This document shows, one piece after another, positions 28,253 through 37,419 of a stretch of 64,000 nucleotides of DNA (positions are counted from its first letter, which is position 1; every line of letters starts with the position of its first letter). Under the pieces are notes generated by a model. It searched no databases, was not told the origin of the DNA, and was given only the letters and a program-made list of their open reading frames with translations. This stretch comes from Xanthomonas sp. XNM01. Lineage in GTDB: Bacteria > Pseudomonadota > Gammaproteobacteria > Xanthomonadales > Xanthomonadaceae. A program made the translations under genes and the position numbers. The stretch lies in the NCBI RefSeq assembly GCF_014851915.1, contig NZ_JACVAP010000006.1, positions 1 through 64,000 of the forward strand, in the 5' to 3' direction.

Positions 28253-28300
28253 AGAAAAAGTTGGCTCTGAATATGCCGGGACGTACTTCCACCTTTTTCT
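28253..28300. promoter_or_regulatory. Dyad and shared motif upstream of the catabolic island
   Basis: AGAAAAAGTTGG (28253-28264) and CCACCTTTTTCT (28289-28300) form an inverted repeat, 11 of 12 pairs, with a 24-nt centre. Overlapping its left arm, 28255-28277 matches 17 of 23 positions of a site at 32698-32720 (core AAAAANTNGGNTCTGAA). The dyad is 38 nt upstream of the CitE-like GTG start. It is a good candidate operator for the LysR regulator encoded in the island; a hairpin in the leader RNA is an alternative. Confidence 0.45.
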
Positions 28301-28337
28301 CCAGCGGCCAGACTGCGACCAGGTGAGGAGGGTCACT

Positions 28338-29201
28338 GTGCGTAGCAAGCTGTTCGTGCCGGGCGTGCGTCCGGAACTGTTCCCCAAGGCGCTGGCCGGG
28401 GAAGCGGATGCCATTTCGCTGGATCTCGAGGACGCCGTGCCCGAGGCGGGCAAATCCGCCGCGCGGGCGCAGGTGGCGGCGCTGCTGCGCTCGGAGGCCG
28501 CGCGTGCCTCGGGCAAGCACCTGATCGTGCGGACCAACGGCTTCGGCTCGCCGCATCTGGAGCAGGACCTGGCGCAGGTGGTGGTGCCGGGCCTGGACAC
28601 GCTCAACATTCCCAAGATCGAGTCGGCGCAGCAGGTGCTGCAGGTCGCCGCCTGGCTGGATGCGCTGGAGCCGGCCGCCGGCATCGCACGTCCGCTGGGC
28701 CTGCTGCTCAACATCGAGACGCCGCGTGGACTGCGCATGGCGGCCGAACTGGCCGGGGCGCATCCGCGCGTCCGTGGCCTGCAGCTGGGCCTGGCCGACC
28801 TCTACACCCCTTACGGCATCGCCCGCGACACCGCCAACGTCCATGCCGCGATGCACGCGCTGCGGATGGCGGCGGCCGAGGCCGGCATCGTCGCCTGCGA
28901 TGCGGCCTACCCGGATGTGACCGACGACGCCGGCTTCCTGGCCGAAGCGGAGATGGCCGCGAGGCTCGGCTTCGTCGGCAAGAGCTGCGTGCATCCGCGC
29001 CAGGTCGCGCTGGCCAACCGCGTGTTCCGGCCCGATCCGGACCAGGTCGCGCAGGCGCGCCGGATCGTCGCGGCGGCGGTCGAGGCCGAACGCGAAGGGC
29101 GCGGCGCCTTCCTGGTCGACGGCCAGATGGTCGACCTGCCCTACCTGCGCCGGGCACAGGCGCTGCTGTCCGCGGTTGCCGCGGCCGGCACCAGCGCATG
29201 A
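28338..29201 (+). CDS. HpcH/HpaI-family acyl-CoA lyase (CitE-like)
   Basis: 287 aa TIM-barrel protein. RSKLFVPGVRPELFPKAL, the ISLDLEDAVPEAGKSAAR block, LNIETPRGL (metal Glu) and LGLADLYTPYG (metal Asp) mark it as CitE-like (citrate lyase beta, malyl-/citramalyl-CoA lyase) rather than a sugar-acid aldolase. KSCVHPRQV near the end is also typical. Such enzymes split 3-hydroxyacyl-CoA acids into acetyl-CoA and an oxo acid. GTG at 28338 follows GAGGAGGG at good spacing; the open frame extends further up without support. First gene of the island; a CaiB-type CoA transferase at its far end could supply the CoA thioester. Confidence 0.88.
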   Translation: MRSKLFVPGVRPELFPKALAGEADAISLDLEDAVPEAGKSAARAQVAALLRSEAARASGKHLIVRTNGFGSPHLEQDLAQVVVPGLDTLNIPKIESAQQVLQVAAWLDALEPAAGIARPLGLLLNIETPRGLRMAAELAGAHPRVRGLQLGLADLYTPYGIARDTANVHAAMHALRMAAAEAGIVACDAAYPDVTDDAGFLAEAEMAARLGFVGKSCVHPRQVALANRVFRPDPDQVAQARRIVAAAVEAEREGRGAFLVDGQMVDLPYLRRAQALLSAVAAAGTSA

Positions 29202-29278
29202 CCCTGCCGCGGCAGTGGCCGCTTCCTTCATCATCGGCAGCGGCGGTCGCCCGCTGTCCCGTTACGAGCCTGTCCGCC

Positions 29279-31717
29279 ATGACGTCCACTGCCGCGTTTC
29301 CGTCGCCACGTTCTTTCCGCGGCATGCCCTTTCTTGTGCTGCTGCTGTGCCTGCTGGCCTGGCTGCCGCTGCTGGCGCAGGCCGACAACCTCACAGAACT
29401 GAAGGACGGGCTCCTGCCGTCGCCGGAGGGCGGAGCGGTCCAGGCGCTGGAGACGCTGCAGGGCCAGCCGGTCGCGAAGACGGCCGATGGCCGCTACTGG
29501 CGGCTGGCGCCCGGAACGGAGGCGTGGCGGGCGCTGCAGGCGCCTGCCGGTCTGGAACTGGCCGGCGCCGCCACATTGGGTCGTTCGGCCTATGTCCTCG
29601 ATACGCAGGAGGGCCAGGCCAGCACCCTGCTGCGGGTGACGCTGGAAGGCGATGCGGTGGCGGTCGCGCCGGTGCTGGCGCTGCCGCAGCCGCTGACCTC
29701 GGCGCGTGTGGCCGCGTCCGGCGATGCGCTGGAAGTGGTCGGTCTGGCCGCCGACGGCAGCCCGCAGCGTCAGCGCCTGCAGCCCGACACCGTGGCACCG
29801 GCATGGAGCGCGCAGCCTGTGTGGTCCGGTCCGGGCACGCCGGTCGCGCTGCTGGCGCAGACCCGCGCGCTGTATCTGGTGCTGGCCGCGCCGGAGGCCA
29901 CGCGCCTGCTGCGCTGGAGCGCCGATGACGGCTGGCAGGAGAAGCCCGCGGTGCCGGGCCAGCCGATCCCCGGCGGCGTGCGCGCCACCGGCCAGGCGCA
30001 CCTGCTGTTCCTGCTGGCGCAGCCCGATGGCGGGCGCCGGCTGCTCAGCTACCACACGATCACCAGCGCCTGGGCCGACCTGCCGGTGCCGGCGCGGATC
30101 GACGGCGCTGGCGTCGCCACCGGCTACGGCAACGGCCTGGTCTGGACCGGTCTCGACGGCGACCTGGCCACCACCCGGCTGCAGGCCGGCAAGCACCTGC
30201 TGGGCTGGATCGACTGGACGGTGATCATCGTCTACCTGGCGGCGATGATCGGCATCGGCGCGTTCTTCTACATCCGCGAAAAGCGCGGCTCGACCGCCGA
30301 CTTCTTCGTCGGCGGACGCAGCATCCCGTTCTGGGCCGCCGGCATCAGCCTGTACGCGACCAACACCAGCTCGATCAGCTTCATCGCGATCCCGGCCAAG
30401 GCGTTCGAGACCAACTGGCAGTACCTGACCAACAACCTGGTCGCGGTGATGGGCCTGATGTTCGTCGCGGTCTGGGTGGTGCCACTGCTGCGCCGGCTGG
30501 ACCTGATGTCGGTGTTCTCCTACCTGGAAACCCGCTTCCATCCCGCGATCCGGATGCTGGCCAGCGCGTTGTGCATCGTGATGCAGGTCGGCTCGCGGAT
30601 GAGCGTGATCCTGTTCCTGCCGGCGCTGGCGATCGCCACGATCACCGGCATCGACGTGGTGCTGAGCATCCTGCTGATGGGCGTGTTCACCATCGTCTAC
30701 ACCGCGATGGGCGGGATGAAGGCGGTGATCTGGACCGACTTCGTGCAGGTCTTCGTCAAGATGGGCGGCGCGCTTTTCGCGATCGGCTACATCGTCTACT
30801 CGCTGGACGGCGGCGTGGCCGAGTTCCTGACCACCGCCGCGGCCGAGGACAAGACCAAACTCCTGGATTTCAGCTTCGACCTGACCAAGGCCACGGTCTG
30901 GGGCTTCATCTTCCTGGTGGTGTTCGACGTGGTGCTGACCTTCCCGAAGGACCAGGTGCTGATGCAGCGAGCACTGTCGACCAAGTCGGACAAGGACGCC
31001 GGCCGTTCGATCTGGGCGTTCGCCGCGATCATGATCCCCGGCGGCTTCATCTTCTACTCGATCGGCACCGCGCTGTTCGTCTATTACAAGAGCCATCCCG
31101 AGCGGCTCAATCCGGTGCTGCCGATCGACGCCACCTTCCCGCTGTTCATCGCCGCCGAGCTGCCGCCGGGCGTCACCGGCCTGATCATCGCCGGCATCTT
31201 CGCCGCGGCGATGTCGACGCTGTCGAGCATCATGAACAGCGTCGCCACGCTGATCTCGGTGGACTTCTACGAGAAGCTGGCGAAGAAGCCCAGCCAGAAG
31301 CGCAGCGTGCTGTTCGCCGAGGTCACCACGGTGCTGGTCGGCATCGCCGGCATGGCGCTGGCGCTGGTGATGTCGCGCTACGACATCCACTCGCTGTTCG
31401 ACGTGTCGATCGAGCTGGCCGGCCTGCTCGGCGGCGGTTTCGCCGGTGCCTACACGCTGGGCATGTTCACCCGGCGGGCGAACTCGAAGGGCGTGGCGAT
31501 CGGCGTGGCCGGCAGCATCGTGCTGACCTTCATCGCCTGGACGATGGACCTGGTCCACCCGTACTTCTACCTGGCGATCTCGATCTTCCTGTGCATCGTC
31601 ATCGGCTACGTGGCCAGCCTGCTGTTCCCGCCGCCGGAGCGGTCGCTGGAGGGGCTGACCATCTACAACCGCGACAAGCCGGCTGCCCCGGCCGCAGGCG
31701 AGGGCAGCGCCGGATGA
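29279..31717 (+). CDS. Sodium:solute symporter with N-terminal periplasmic propeller-like domain
   Basis: 812 aa. Signal-like hydrophobic segment (to AQADN, ~residue 35), then ~270 aa of beta-rich sequence with Kelch-like repeats (LRWSADDGWQEKPAVP, LSYHTITSAWADLPVP), then an SSS/SGLT transporter (~312-790) with ~13 helices: FFVGGRSIPFWAAGIS, YLETRFHPAIRMLAS, YTAMGGMKAVIWTDF. It imports a sugar or acid with Na+. The start is uncertain: ATG 29198 overlaps the upstream stop (ATGA), ATG 29279 gives the best signal peptide, and ATG 29324 is possible. Fusions of a propeller to an SSS transporter are known around sialic acid and glycan loci; the propeller may be a mutarotase or a substrate sensor. 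Confidence 0.87.
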   Translation: MTSTAAFPSPRSFRGMPFLVLLLCLLAWLPLLAQADNLTELKDGLLPSPEGGAVQALETLQGQPVAKTADGRYWRLAPGTEAWRALQAPAGLELAGAATLGRSAYVLDTQEGQASTLLRVTLEGDAVAVAPVLALPQPLTSARVAASGDALEVVGLAADGSPQRQRLQPDTVAPAWSAQPVWSGPGTPVALLAQTRALYLVLAAPEATRLLRWSADDGWQEKPAVPGQPIPGGVRATGQAHLLFLLAQPDGGRRLLSYHTITSAWADLPVPARIDGAGVATGYGNGLVWTGLDGDLATTRLQAGKHLLGWIDWTVIIVYLAAMIGIGAFFYIREKRGSTADFFVGGRSIPFWAAGISLYATNTSSISFIAIPAKAFETNWQYLTNNLVAVMGLMFVAVWVVPLLRRLDLMSVFSYLETRFHPAIRMLASALCIVMQVGSRMSVILFLPALAIATITGIDVVLSILLMGVFTIVYTAMGGMKAVIWTDFVQVFVKMGGALFAIGYIVYSLDGGVAEFLTTAAAEDKTKLLDFSFDLTKATVWGFIFLVVFDVVLTFPKDQVLMQRALSTKSDKDAGRSIWAFAAIMIPGGFIFYSIGTALFVYYKSHPERLNPVLPIDATFPLFIAAELPPGVTGLIIAGIFAAAMSTLSSIMNSVATLISVDFYEKLAKKPSQKRSVLFAEVTTVLVGIAGMALALVMSRYDIHSLFDVSIELAGLLGGGFAGAYTLGMFTRRANSKGVAIGVAGSIVLTFIAWTMDLVHPYFYLAISIFLCIVIGYVASLLFPPPERSLEGLTIYNRDKPAAPAAGEGSAG

Positions 31718-31809
31718 ACGCCCGCCCCGGCCGGCGCGCATCGGCCGAAAGTGATATCGCCAGCCGCATCGGCGTCGTGTAGCGTCCGCGGCGGACCTGG
31801 AGGGGGACC

Positions 31810-32706
31810 GTGGACACGCAATTCCTGAATACGTTCGTGACGGTGGTGGACCGCGGCTCGATGGCGGCCGCGGCCCGTGTCCTCAACATCACCCCGGCCG
31901 CGGTGGCCCAGCAGATCCGCACCCTGGAACGGGAGCTGGGCGCGCCGCTGATCGCCCGGGTCGGGCGCACCGTGAGCATGACCGGCGAAGGCGCGCGGAT
32001 CCTCCAGCGTGCCCGCGACCTGCTGCGCGACGTCGCCGACATGCGCAGCGTGGCCAACGACAACGCGGTCTCCGGCGAGCTGCGCCTGGGCGCCTGCCCG
32101 ACCGCGCTGGCCGGCATGCTGCCGGACATCCTGGCGCGCATGGTCGCCACCTTTCCGCAGATCAACGTCTTCATCAAGCCGGGCTATTCGGCCGACCTGT
32201 ACCGCGCGGTGGAGGAGGGCGAGGTGGATGCGGCGGTGGTGCTGCAGGCGCCGTTCGCCCTGCCCAAGACCTGCGACTGGCAGCTGCTGCGCGAGGAGCC
32301 GCTGGTCGTGCTGGCGCCGGAGTCGATGGCCGGGCGCGATCCGCACGACCTGCTGCGCAATGAACCGCTGATCCGCTACGACCGCAACCAGTGGGGCGGG
32401 CGACAGGCCGAGGAGTACCTGCGCAGCGCGGGCATCGTGCCGCGCGAGCGTTTCGAACTCAACGCGCTCAACGCCATCGCGGTGATGGTCGACCGCGGCC
32501 TGGGCGTGTCGCTCGTCCCGGACTGGGCGCAGCCGTGGCCCGAAGGCGTGCGCCTGGTCAGGCTGCCGCTGCCGCTGCCCTGCGTGCCGCGCTGCATCGG
32601 CCTGGTCTGGTCGCGGTCCACCGTGCGCATCCGGCTGGTCAACGTGCTGCGCGAGGAGAGCCGGATCGTGGCGGCGACGGCCACCCGGCAAGCAAACAAA
32701 AACTAG
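31810..32706 (+). CDS. LysR-family transcriptional regulator
   Basis: 298 aa. N-terminal winged helix (~1-60: FLNTFVTVVDRGSMAAAARVLNITPAAVAQQIRTLE) and the substrate-binding domain (~88-290), normal for LysR. GTG start at 31810 with GGAGGGGG 4-9 nt before. It is in the middle of the island on the same strand, between the transporter and the TonB receptor, so it is very probably the local regulator. Its coinducer would be a pathway intermediate. Candidate operators are 28255-28277 and 32698-32720, the second overlapping its own stop codon. Confidence 0.92.
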   Translation: MDTQFLNTFVTVVDRGSMAAAARVLNITPAAVAQQIRTLERELGAPLIARVGRTVSMTGEGARILQRARDLLRDVADMRSVANDNAVSGELRLGACPTALAGMLPDILARMVATFPQINVFIKPGYSADLYRAVEEGEVDAAVVLQAPFALPKTCDWQLLREEPLVVLAPESMAGRDPHDLLRNEPLIRYDRNQWGGRQAEEYLRSAGIVPRERFELNALNAIAVMVDRGLGVSLVPDWAQPWPEGVRLVRLPLPLPCVPRCIGLVWSRSTVRIRLVNVLREESRIVAATATRQANKN

Positions 32707-32720
32707 GGTCTGAACATACG
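32698..32720 (+). promoter_or_regulatory. Second copy of the island's shared motif
   Basis: Matches the 28255-28277 site at 17 of 23 positions (core AAAAANTNGGNTCTGAA, both with a T-N11-A spacing at the same place). It spans the LysR stop codon and lies ~190 nt upstream of the TonB receptor ATG. Candidate LysR operator controlling the second half of the island. Confidence 0.4.
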
Positions 32721-32908
32721 CCGCCGCGATTCATCGCCGCGTGGCCGCCGCATAGCCTGTCGCCAAGCCGGAATGAATGCATGGCGCCTGGGAGGGGGCC
32801 GACGTAACGCGGCGGTGGGGCGGTGCGCGACGCACCGAATGCAGCATCGGTCCCGAAGACGCCGACACGGCGCGGGCCGGTCATTCATCACGACTCAGAG
32901 ACACGACC

Positions 32909-35137
32909 ATGATCAAGCCACTGTGCGCCGCCATCGGCGCCATCCTGCTGTCAGGCGCCTTCGGCGCCGACGCGCAGGCGCAGCAGACCAGCAGCTCCGC
33001 GGACCAGGCCAGCACCGTCGACCTGGACAACGTCATCGTCACCGGCACCCGGATCGCGACCTCGATCGACAAGATCCCGGGCGCGATCAGCGTGGTGTCC
33101 AAGGAGAAGGTCGAGCACACCCTGGCACTGACCGAGGATGCGACCGCGGTGCTGGCGCGCACGGTGCCCGGCTACGCCGAATCCTCGCAGGCGATGAGCA
33201 ACTCCGGCGAGACCCTGCGCGGCCGCATCGCGCTGCGCCTGTTCGACGGCATCCCGCAGGGTTCGCCGCTGCGCGAGGGAAACCGCAACGGCACCTTCAC
33301 CGACATGGGCCTGATCGGCCGGATCGAGGTCATCAACGGCCCGTCCGCCTCCGAGGGCATCGGCGCGGCCGGCGGCATCATCAACTACCTGTCGAAGGTG
33401 CCGACCAGGGAAGGCCACGAAACCACCATCACCACGCGCTACTCCAGCCAGTTCGGCACCGACAGCGCCGGCTGGAAGCTGGGCGTGAACCACGCCTACA
33501 AGAGCGAGGATTTCGACGCGCTGCTGAGCGCGGCCTACATCGACCGCGGCATCTCCTATGACGGCGACGGCCGCCGGATCGGCATGAACACCTCCGGCTC
33601 GGTCTCCGATTCCGAGGCGCGCAACCTGTACGCCAAGGTCGGCTACAACTTCGGCGAAGGCGGCGAGCAGCGCCTGCAGCTGAGCGTCAGCGACTTCAGC
33701 ATCGAGGGCAAGGGCAACTACATCCAGGTCGAAGGCTGCCGCCCGGATCCGGTCGAGTGTCCGGTGCCGACCACCAACACCTCCGAACGCGGTTCGATCT
33801 ACGGCTCCAAGACCGAGTTCAACGACTTCCGCCAGGTCGCGCTGAACTACAGCCACGGCGACCTGTTCGGCGGCACCTTCGCGGCCGACATCTACTGGGC
33901 CGACCAGGCCATGCGCTACCTGCCCGAGGATGGCGACGACCGCCAGCTGGTCAAGGTCGACGACGACTTCGACGAGACCCAGCGCATCTTCGACCAGTCC
34001 GAGATCACCTCGAAGAAGAAGGGCCTGCGCACGTCGTGGGCGCGCGGCGACCTGTTCGGCCTGTACGGCCTGCAGCTGCGCACCGGCATCGACATCGTCG
34101 AGGACGAAGCCGCGCAGCGGCTGGCGCTGACCGACCGCCTGTGGGTGCCGCCGATGGAGTACTCCAGCGTCGCCCCGTACGCGCAGCTGACCTGGGACGT
34201 CGGCCCGGTGACCGTCAGCGGCGGCTTGCGCCGCGAGGACGGCGAGCTGCATGTCGACAGCTACACGACCACCGCCTACCGCGACAAGGTCTTCGTCCAG
34301 GGCGGCACGATGAGCTACACCGAGACGATGAAGAACTTCGGCGCGATCTGGCGCATCAACGACCGGCTGTCGACCTTCGCCTCCTATGGCGAGGGCTTTG
34401 GCCTGGCCAACGTCGGCATCCCGCTGCGCAACATCAACGCCCGCAGCCCCTGCAGGGAAGTGTCCTGCGTGGCCGACCTGCAGCCGATCGTGGTCACCAA
34501 CAAGGAGGTCGGCTTCAACTGGGTCGGCGGCGGGACCTCGTTCGGCGCCTCCTACTACGACTCCAAGTCGCCGTTCGGCTCGTCGCTGTCGATCGACCCG
34601 ATCACCAACGACTTCGTGATGACCCGTGCGCCGGTGCGGATCAAGGGCTTCGAGGCCAATGGCGAGTACCGCCTGAACGAGCAGTGGAAGTTCAGCGGCA
34701 TCTACTCGCGGATCCGCGGCAAGACCTCGTTCTGGGCTTCGGCGCCGAACGGCAGCTACGGTGCCGGCGGCCTGAACAAGCCGATGGGCGTGCTGGACGT
34801 GAATCCGGACAAGATCGCGGTGTCGGCCACCTGGAAGTTCCTGCCCAACGCCGATGCGACACTGGGAGCGACCATGCTGATGGACCGCCACCTGCGTGGG
34901 TCCGACGTGCGTCCGCACGACGGTGCGACCTATTCGTACACGGAGGACACCGAGGGCTACACGCTCTGGGACCTGGGCGTGAACTACCAGCTGGCGCGCT
35001 ACGGCAAGATCACCGTCGGCATCGAGAACCTGCTCGACAAGCAGTACATCCTGAGCTGGTCGCAGGTACCGGGCTGGCAGAACTACTGGGCCGGCCGTGG
35101 CCGGATGACGTCGCTGACCTATACGGTCACGTTCTGA
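32909..35137 (+). CDS. TonB-dependent outer-membrane receptor
   Basis: 742 aa. Signal peptide (MIKPLCAAIGAILLSGAFG..., cut after AQAQ), TonB-box-like VIVTGTRI, plug domain (~40-165: AISVVSKEKVEHTLAL, GRIEVINGPSASEGIGAAGG) and a 22-strand barrel (~170-742) ending in LTYTVTF with terminal Phe. One loop has a CRPDPVEC pair and another CREVSC, probably disulfide-closed surface loops. It imports a ligand too large or scarce for porins. The island context suggests a glycoconjugate rather than iron, although the plug resembles siderophore receptors. ATG 32909 starts a good signal peptide. Confidence 0.93.
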   Translation: MIKPLCAAIGAILLSGAFGADAQAQQTSSSADQASTVDLDNVIVTGTRIATSIDKIPGAISVVSKEKVEHTLALTEDATAVLARTVPGYAESSQAMSNSGETLRGRIALRLFDGIPQGSPLREGNRNGTFTDMGLIGRIEVINGPSASEGIGAAGGIINYLSKVPTREGHETTITTRYSSQFGTDSAGWKLGVNHAYKSEDFDALLSAAYIDRGISYDGDGRRIGMNTSGSVSDSEARNLYAKVGYNFGEGGEQRLQLSVSDFSIEGKGNYIQVEGCRPDPVECPVPTTNTSERGSIYGSKTEFNDFRQVALNYSHGDLFGGTFAADIYWADQAMRYLPEDGDDRQLVKVDDDFDETQRIFDQSEITSKKKGLRTSWARGDLFGLYGLQLRTGIDIVEDEAAQRLALTDRLWVPPMEYSSVAPYAQLTWDVGPVTVSGGLRREDGELHVDSYTTTAYRDKVFVQGGTMSYTETMKNFGAIWRINDRLSTFASYGEGFGLANVGIPLRNINARSPCREVSCVADLQPIVVTNKEVGFNWVGGGTSFGASYYDSKSPFGSSLSIDPITNDFVMTRAPVRIKGFEANGEYRLNEQWKFSGIYSRIRGKTSFWASAPNGSYGAGGLNKPMGVLDVNPDKIAVSATWKFLPNADATLGATMLMDRHLRGSDVRPHDGATYSYTEDTEGYTLWDLGVNYQLARYGKITVGIENLLDKQYILSWSQVPGWQNYWAGRGRMTSLTYTVTF

Positions 35138-35210
35138 TCCAGCCGTGGGGATGCGGCCGGTTGCCGCCGGCCGCGTCCGTGTCGTCCCCAGCATGAGCTC
35201 CGGTGGTGGA

Positions 35211-36440
35211 ATGAAGAGGGTGTCGCGTGGTGTGCTGTGCGGTCTGTGGCTGGGCCTGGTGGCCGGCCTGGTGCCGGCGACCGCTGCGGCGCGCTGCGAG
35301 GGCCGCTGGCAGCCGTTGCAGGTATTCGTGGATGACGCCGCGGCGGCCGGCTACCCCGGTGCGGTGGCAGTCGTGGGCACCGGCGACGGCGCCACGACCA
35401 CCTGCGTTTCCGGCCATGCCGACCTGCGGCGTCGCCATCCGATGCGCGCCGACGCGATCTTCCGCATCTACTCGATGAGCAAGCCGCTGGCCTCGGTCGC
35501 GGCGCTGACGCTGGTCGAGGATGGCCGGTTGTCGCTGGATGCACCGGTGGCCGCGCTGCTGCCGGAGCTGGCCACGCTGCAGGTGCTGGGCGCGGACGGC
35601 CGGTTGCGCGCACCAGCGCGGCCGGTGACCCTGCGCCACCTGCTGACCCATACCGCCGGCTTCGCCGTCGATGGTCCTGCGCTGGCCGCACGCGAAGCGG
35701 CCGCGCCGCAGCGCGCCGCCGACCTGGCCGCCTTCGTGCAGCGCCTGGCGCAGGCGCCTCTGGCGGCCGATCCCGGCACCGTGTTCGCCTACGACGGCGC
35801 GGCCACCGAGGTGCTGTCGCGGCTGGTGGAGGTCGCGTCGGGACAGGACTTCGACAGGGTTCTGCGCACGCGCCTGTTCGTGCCGCTGGGCATGGTCGAC
35901 ACCGGCTTCGAGGTGCCTGCCGGGCAGCGCCACCGCGTCGTCGAGCTGGTCGCCGGCGATGCCGGTGCGTTGCGCCCGGCCGACACCGGCAGCGCCCGTT
36001 CACCGGGGAGCCGGCTCAACGCCTACGCCAGTGGCGCCGGCGGGCTGTACTCCACCGCCGCTGACTACCTGCGCTTCGCGACGATGCTGCGCGATGGTGG
36101 CCAGTACGCCGACAGGCGCTACCTGCGGGCGGAGACGGTCGCGGCGATGATGGACAACCAGCTGCATCATCTGGCCGCCGCGCATACCTCCTTCAGCGAA
36201 TACGAGGGTTTCGGCTTCGGCCTGTCGGTACAGCTGGATCCGGCCGCGCGCGGCCGCCTCGGCGCACCGGGGCAGGTCGGCTGGTCCGGTGCCGCCGGTA
36301 CCTATTTCACGCTCGATCCGGCACATGCCGCGGTCGCGCTGCTGCTGACCCAGTATCTGCCCGAAGACGCGCAGGCACCGCTGCCGAAACTGGCCACGCC
36401 GTTCTACAACCTGGTGCAGGAGACGCTTGCCGATGACTGA
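35211..36440 (+). CDS. Secreted serine hydrolase of the beta-lactamase / family VIII esterase fold
   Basis: 409 aa with signal peptide (to ATAAA, residue ~27). Beta-lactamase family (PF00144): nucleophile motif S88-M-S-K91 in FRIYSMSKPLA, a Tyr motif Y194-D-G in FAYDGAATEVLSRLV, and GWSGAAGTYF in place of KTG. The Y-D-G motif and lack of KTG fit esterases or DD-peptidase-like hydrolases better than antibiotic resistance. In the island it could remove an acyl group from an imported glycoside in the periplasm. ATG 35211 follows GGTGG. It overlaps the kinase gene by 8 nt. Confidence 0.87.
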   Translation: MKRVSRGVLCGLWLGLVAGLVPATAAARCEGRWQPLQVFVDDAAAAGYPGAVAVVGTGDGATTTCVSGHADLRRRHPMRADAIFRIYSMSKPLASVAALTLVEDGRLSLDAPVAALLPELATLQVLGADGRLRAPARPVTLRHLLTHTAGFAVDGPALAAREAAAPQRAADLAAFVQRLAQAPLAADPGTVFAYDGAATEVLSRLVEVASGQDFDRVLRTRLFVPLGMVDTGFEVPAGQRHRVVELVAGDAGALRPADTGSARSPGSRLNAYASGAGGLYSTAADYLRFATMLRDGGQYADRRYLRAETVAAMMDNQLHHLAAAHTSFSEYEGFGFGLSVQLDPAARGRLGAPGQVGWSGAAGTYFTLDPAHAAVALLLTQYLPEDAQAPLPKLATPFYNLVQETLADD

Positions 36441-37419
36441 CATGCGGAATACAGGCGTGCTCGTCGCCGGTTCGGCCAACCTCGATTTCGTCGTCCGCGC
36501 CGGGCAGATCCCGACGCCGGGCGAGACCGTGCTCGGCCGTGATTTCTCCACCCATCCCGGTGGCAAGGGCGCCAACCAGGCCGTGGCCGCGGCCCGCGCC
36601 GGCGCTGCGCCGACGCGGATGCTGCTCGCACTCGGCGACGACGCCCAGGCGCTGCCGCTGGAACGCTCGCTGCGCGAGGCCGGGGTGGCGCTGCACATCC
36701 GCCGCAGCCCGGAGCTGCAGACCGGCGTCGCCTTCATCTGCCTGTCGGATGCGGGCGAGAACGCGATCACCGTCGCGCCCGGCGCCAACGATGCGCTGCA
36801 GCCCGACGACCTGCCTGCGCTAGAGGGCGTCTCGCATCTGCTGCTGCAGCTGGAAACGCCGCTGGCGACGGTGGCCGCGCATGCGGCTGTCGCGCGTGCG
36901 CAGGGCGTGCGCGTGGTGCTCAATGCCGCGCCGGCGCGTGCGCTGCCGGAGCCGCTGCTGGCCACGCTCGATGTGCTGGTGGTCAACGAAGGCGAACTGG
37001 CCGCGATCGCCGGTACCGACGGCGGGCTGCTGGCCGCGCTGGACCGGGTGCCGGTGTCGACCGTGGTGGTGACCCTGGGCGCGGCCGGCTGCGTCGCCCG
37101 CGCCGACGGCCGGCTGTGGTTGCAGCCGGCGTTCGCGGTGCCGGTGCTGGATACCACCGCCGCCGGCGACACCTTCTGCGGCGTGCTGACCGCCGCGCTG
37201 GCGCGTGGCGCCGCCTTGCCCGCCGCGCTGCGCGAGGCGGCGGCCGCCTCGGCGCTGGCGGTGACCGTGCTCGGCGCGCAGTCAAGCATCCCGTGCGCCG
37301 ACGCGGTCCAGACCCTGCTGCGCACGCCCGACGACGCGGCTGCACTGGCCGCGCTGGCCGCACGCTGCGGGCATGATCCACGCCTGCTTTCCCCGACTTC
37401 TTCCGCGGTCCCCGCATGA
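36433..37419 (+). CDS. Ribokinase-family (PfkB) sugar kinase
   Basis: 328 aa. HPGGKGANQAVAAARAG (first PfkB signature), VVNEGE and DTTAAGDTFCG (second signature, catalytic base Asp246) are all intact and very ribokinase-like. It phosphorylates a pentose, or similar furanose, with ATP in the cytoplasm. ATG 36433 overlaps the serine hydrolase end by 8 nt, and its stop overlaps the next ATG (ATGA). The sugar could be the pentose released by the GH127 or TIM-barrel enzymes downstream. Confidence 0.92.
   Translation: MTDMRNTGVLVAGSANLDFVVRAGQIPTPGETVLGRDFSTHPGGKGANQAVAAARAGAAPTRMLLALGDDAQALPLERSLREAGVALHIRRSPELQTGVAFICLSDAGENAITVAPGANDALQPDDLPALEGVSHLLLQLETPLATVAAHAAVARAQGVRVVLNAAPARALPEPLLATLDVLVVNEGELAAIAGTDGGLLAALDRVPVSTVVVTLGAAGCVARADGRLWLQPAFAVPVLDTTAAGDTFCGVLTAALARGAALPAALREAAAASALAVTVLGAQSSIPCADAVQTLLRTPDDAAALAALAARCGHDPRLLSPTSSAVPA

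Noticed and set aside
28170-28337. Longer N-terminus for the CitE-like protein (open frame from 28170)
   Set aside because: The family N-terminus begins at RSKLFVPG, and GTG 28338 has an excellent ribosome site. The extension would cover the promoter region and dyad.
35211-36440. Beta-lactamase giving antibiotic resistance
   Set aside because: SxxK is present, but the KTG motif is replaced by WSGAAGT and the Tyr motif is YDG. The gene is embedded in a sugar island, so an esterase or peptidase-like role is more likely.
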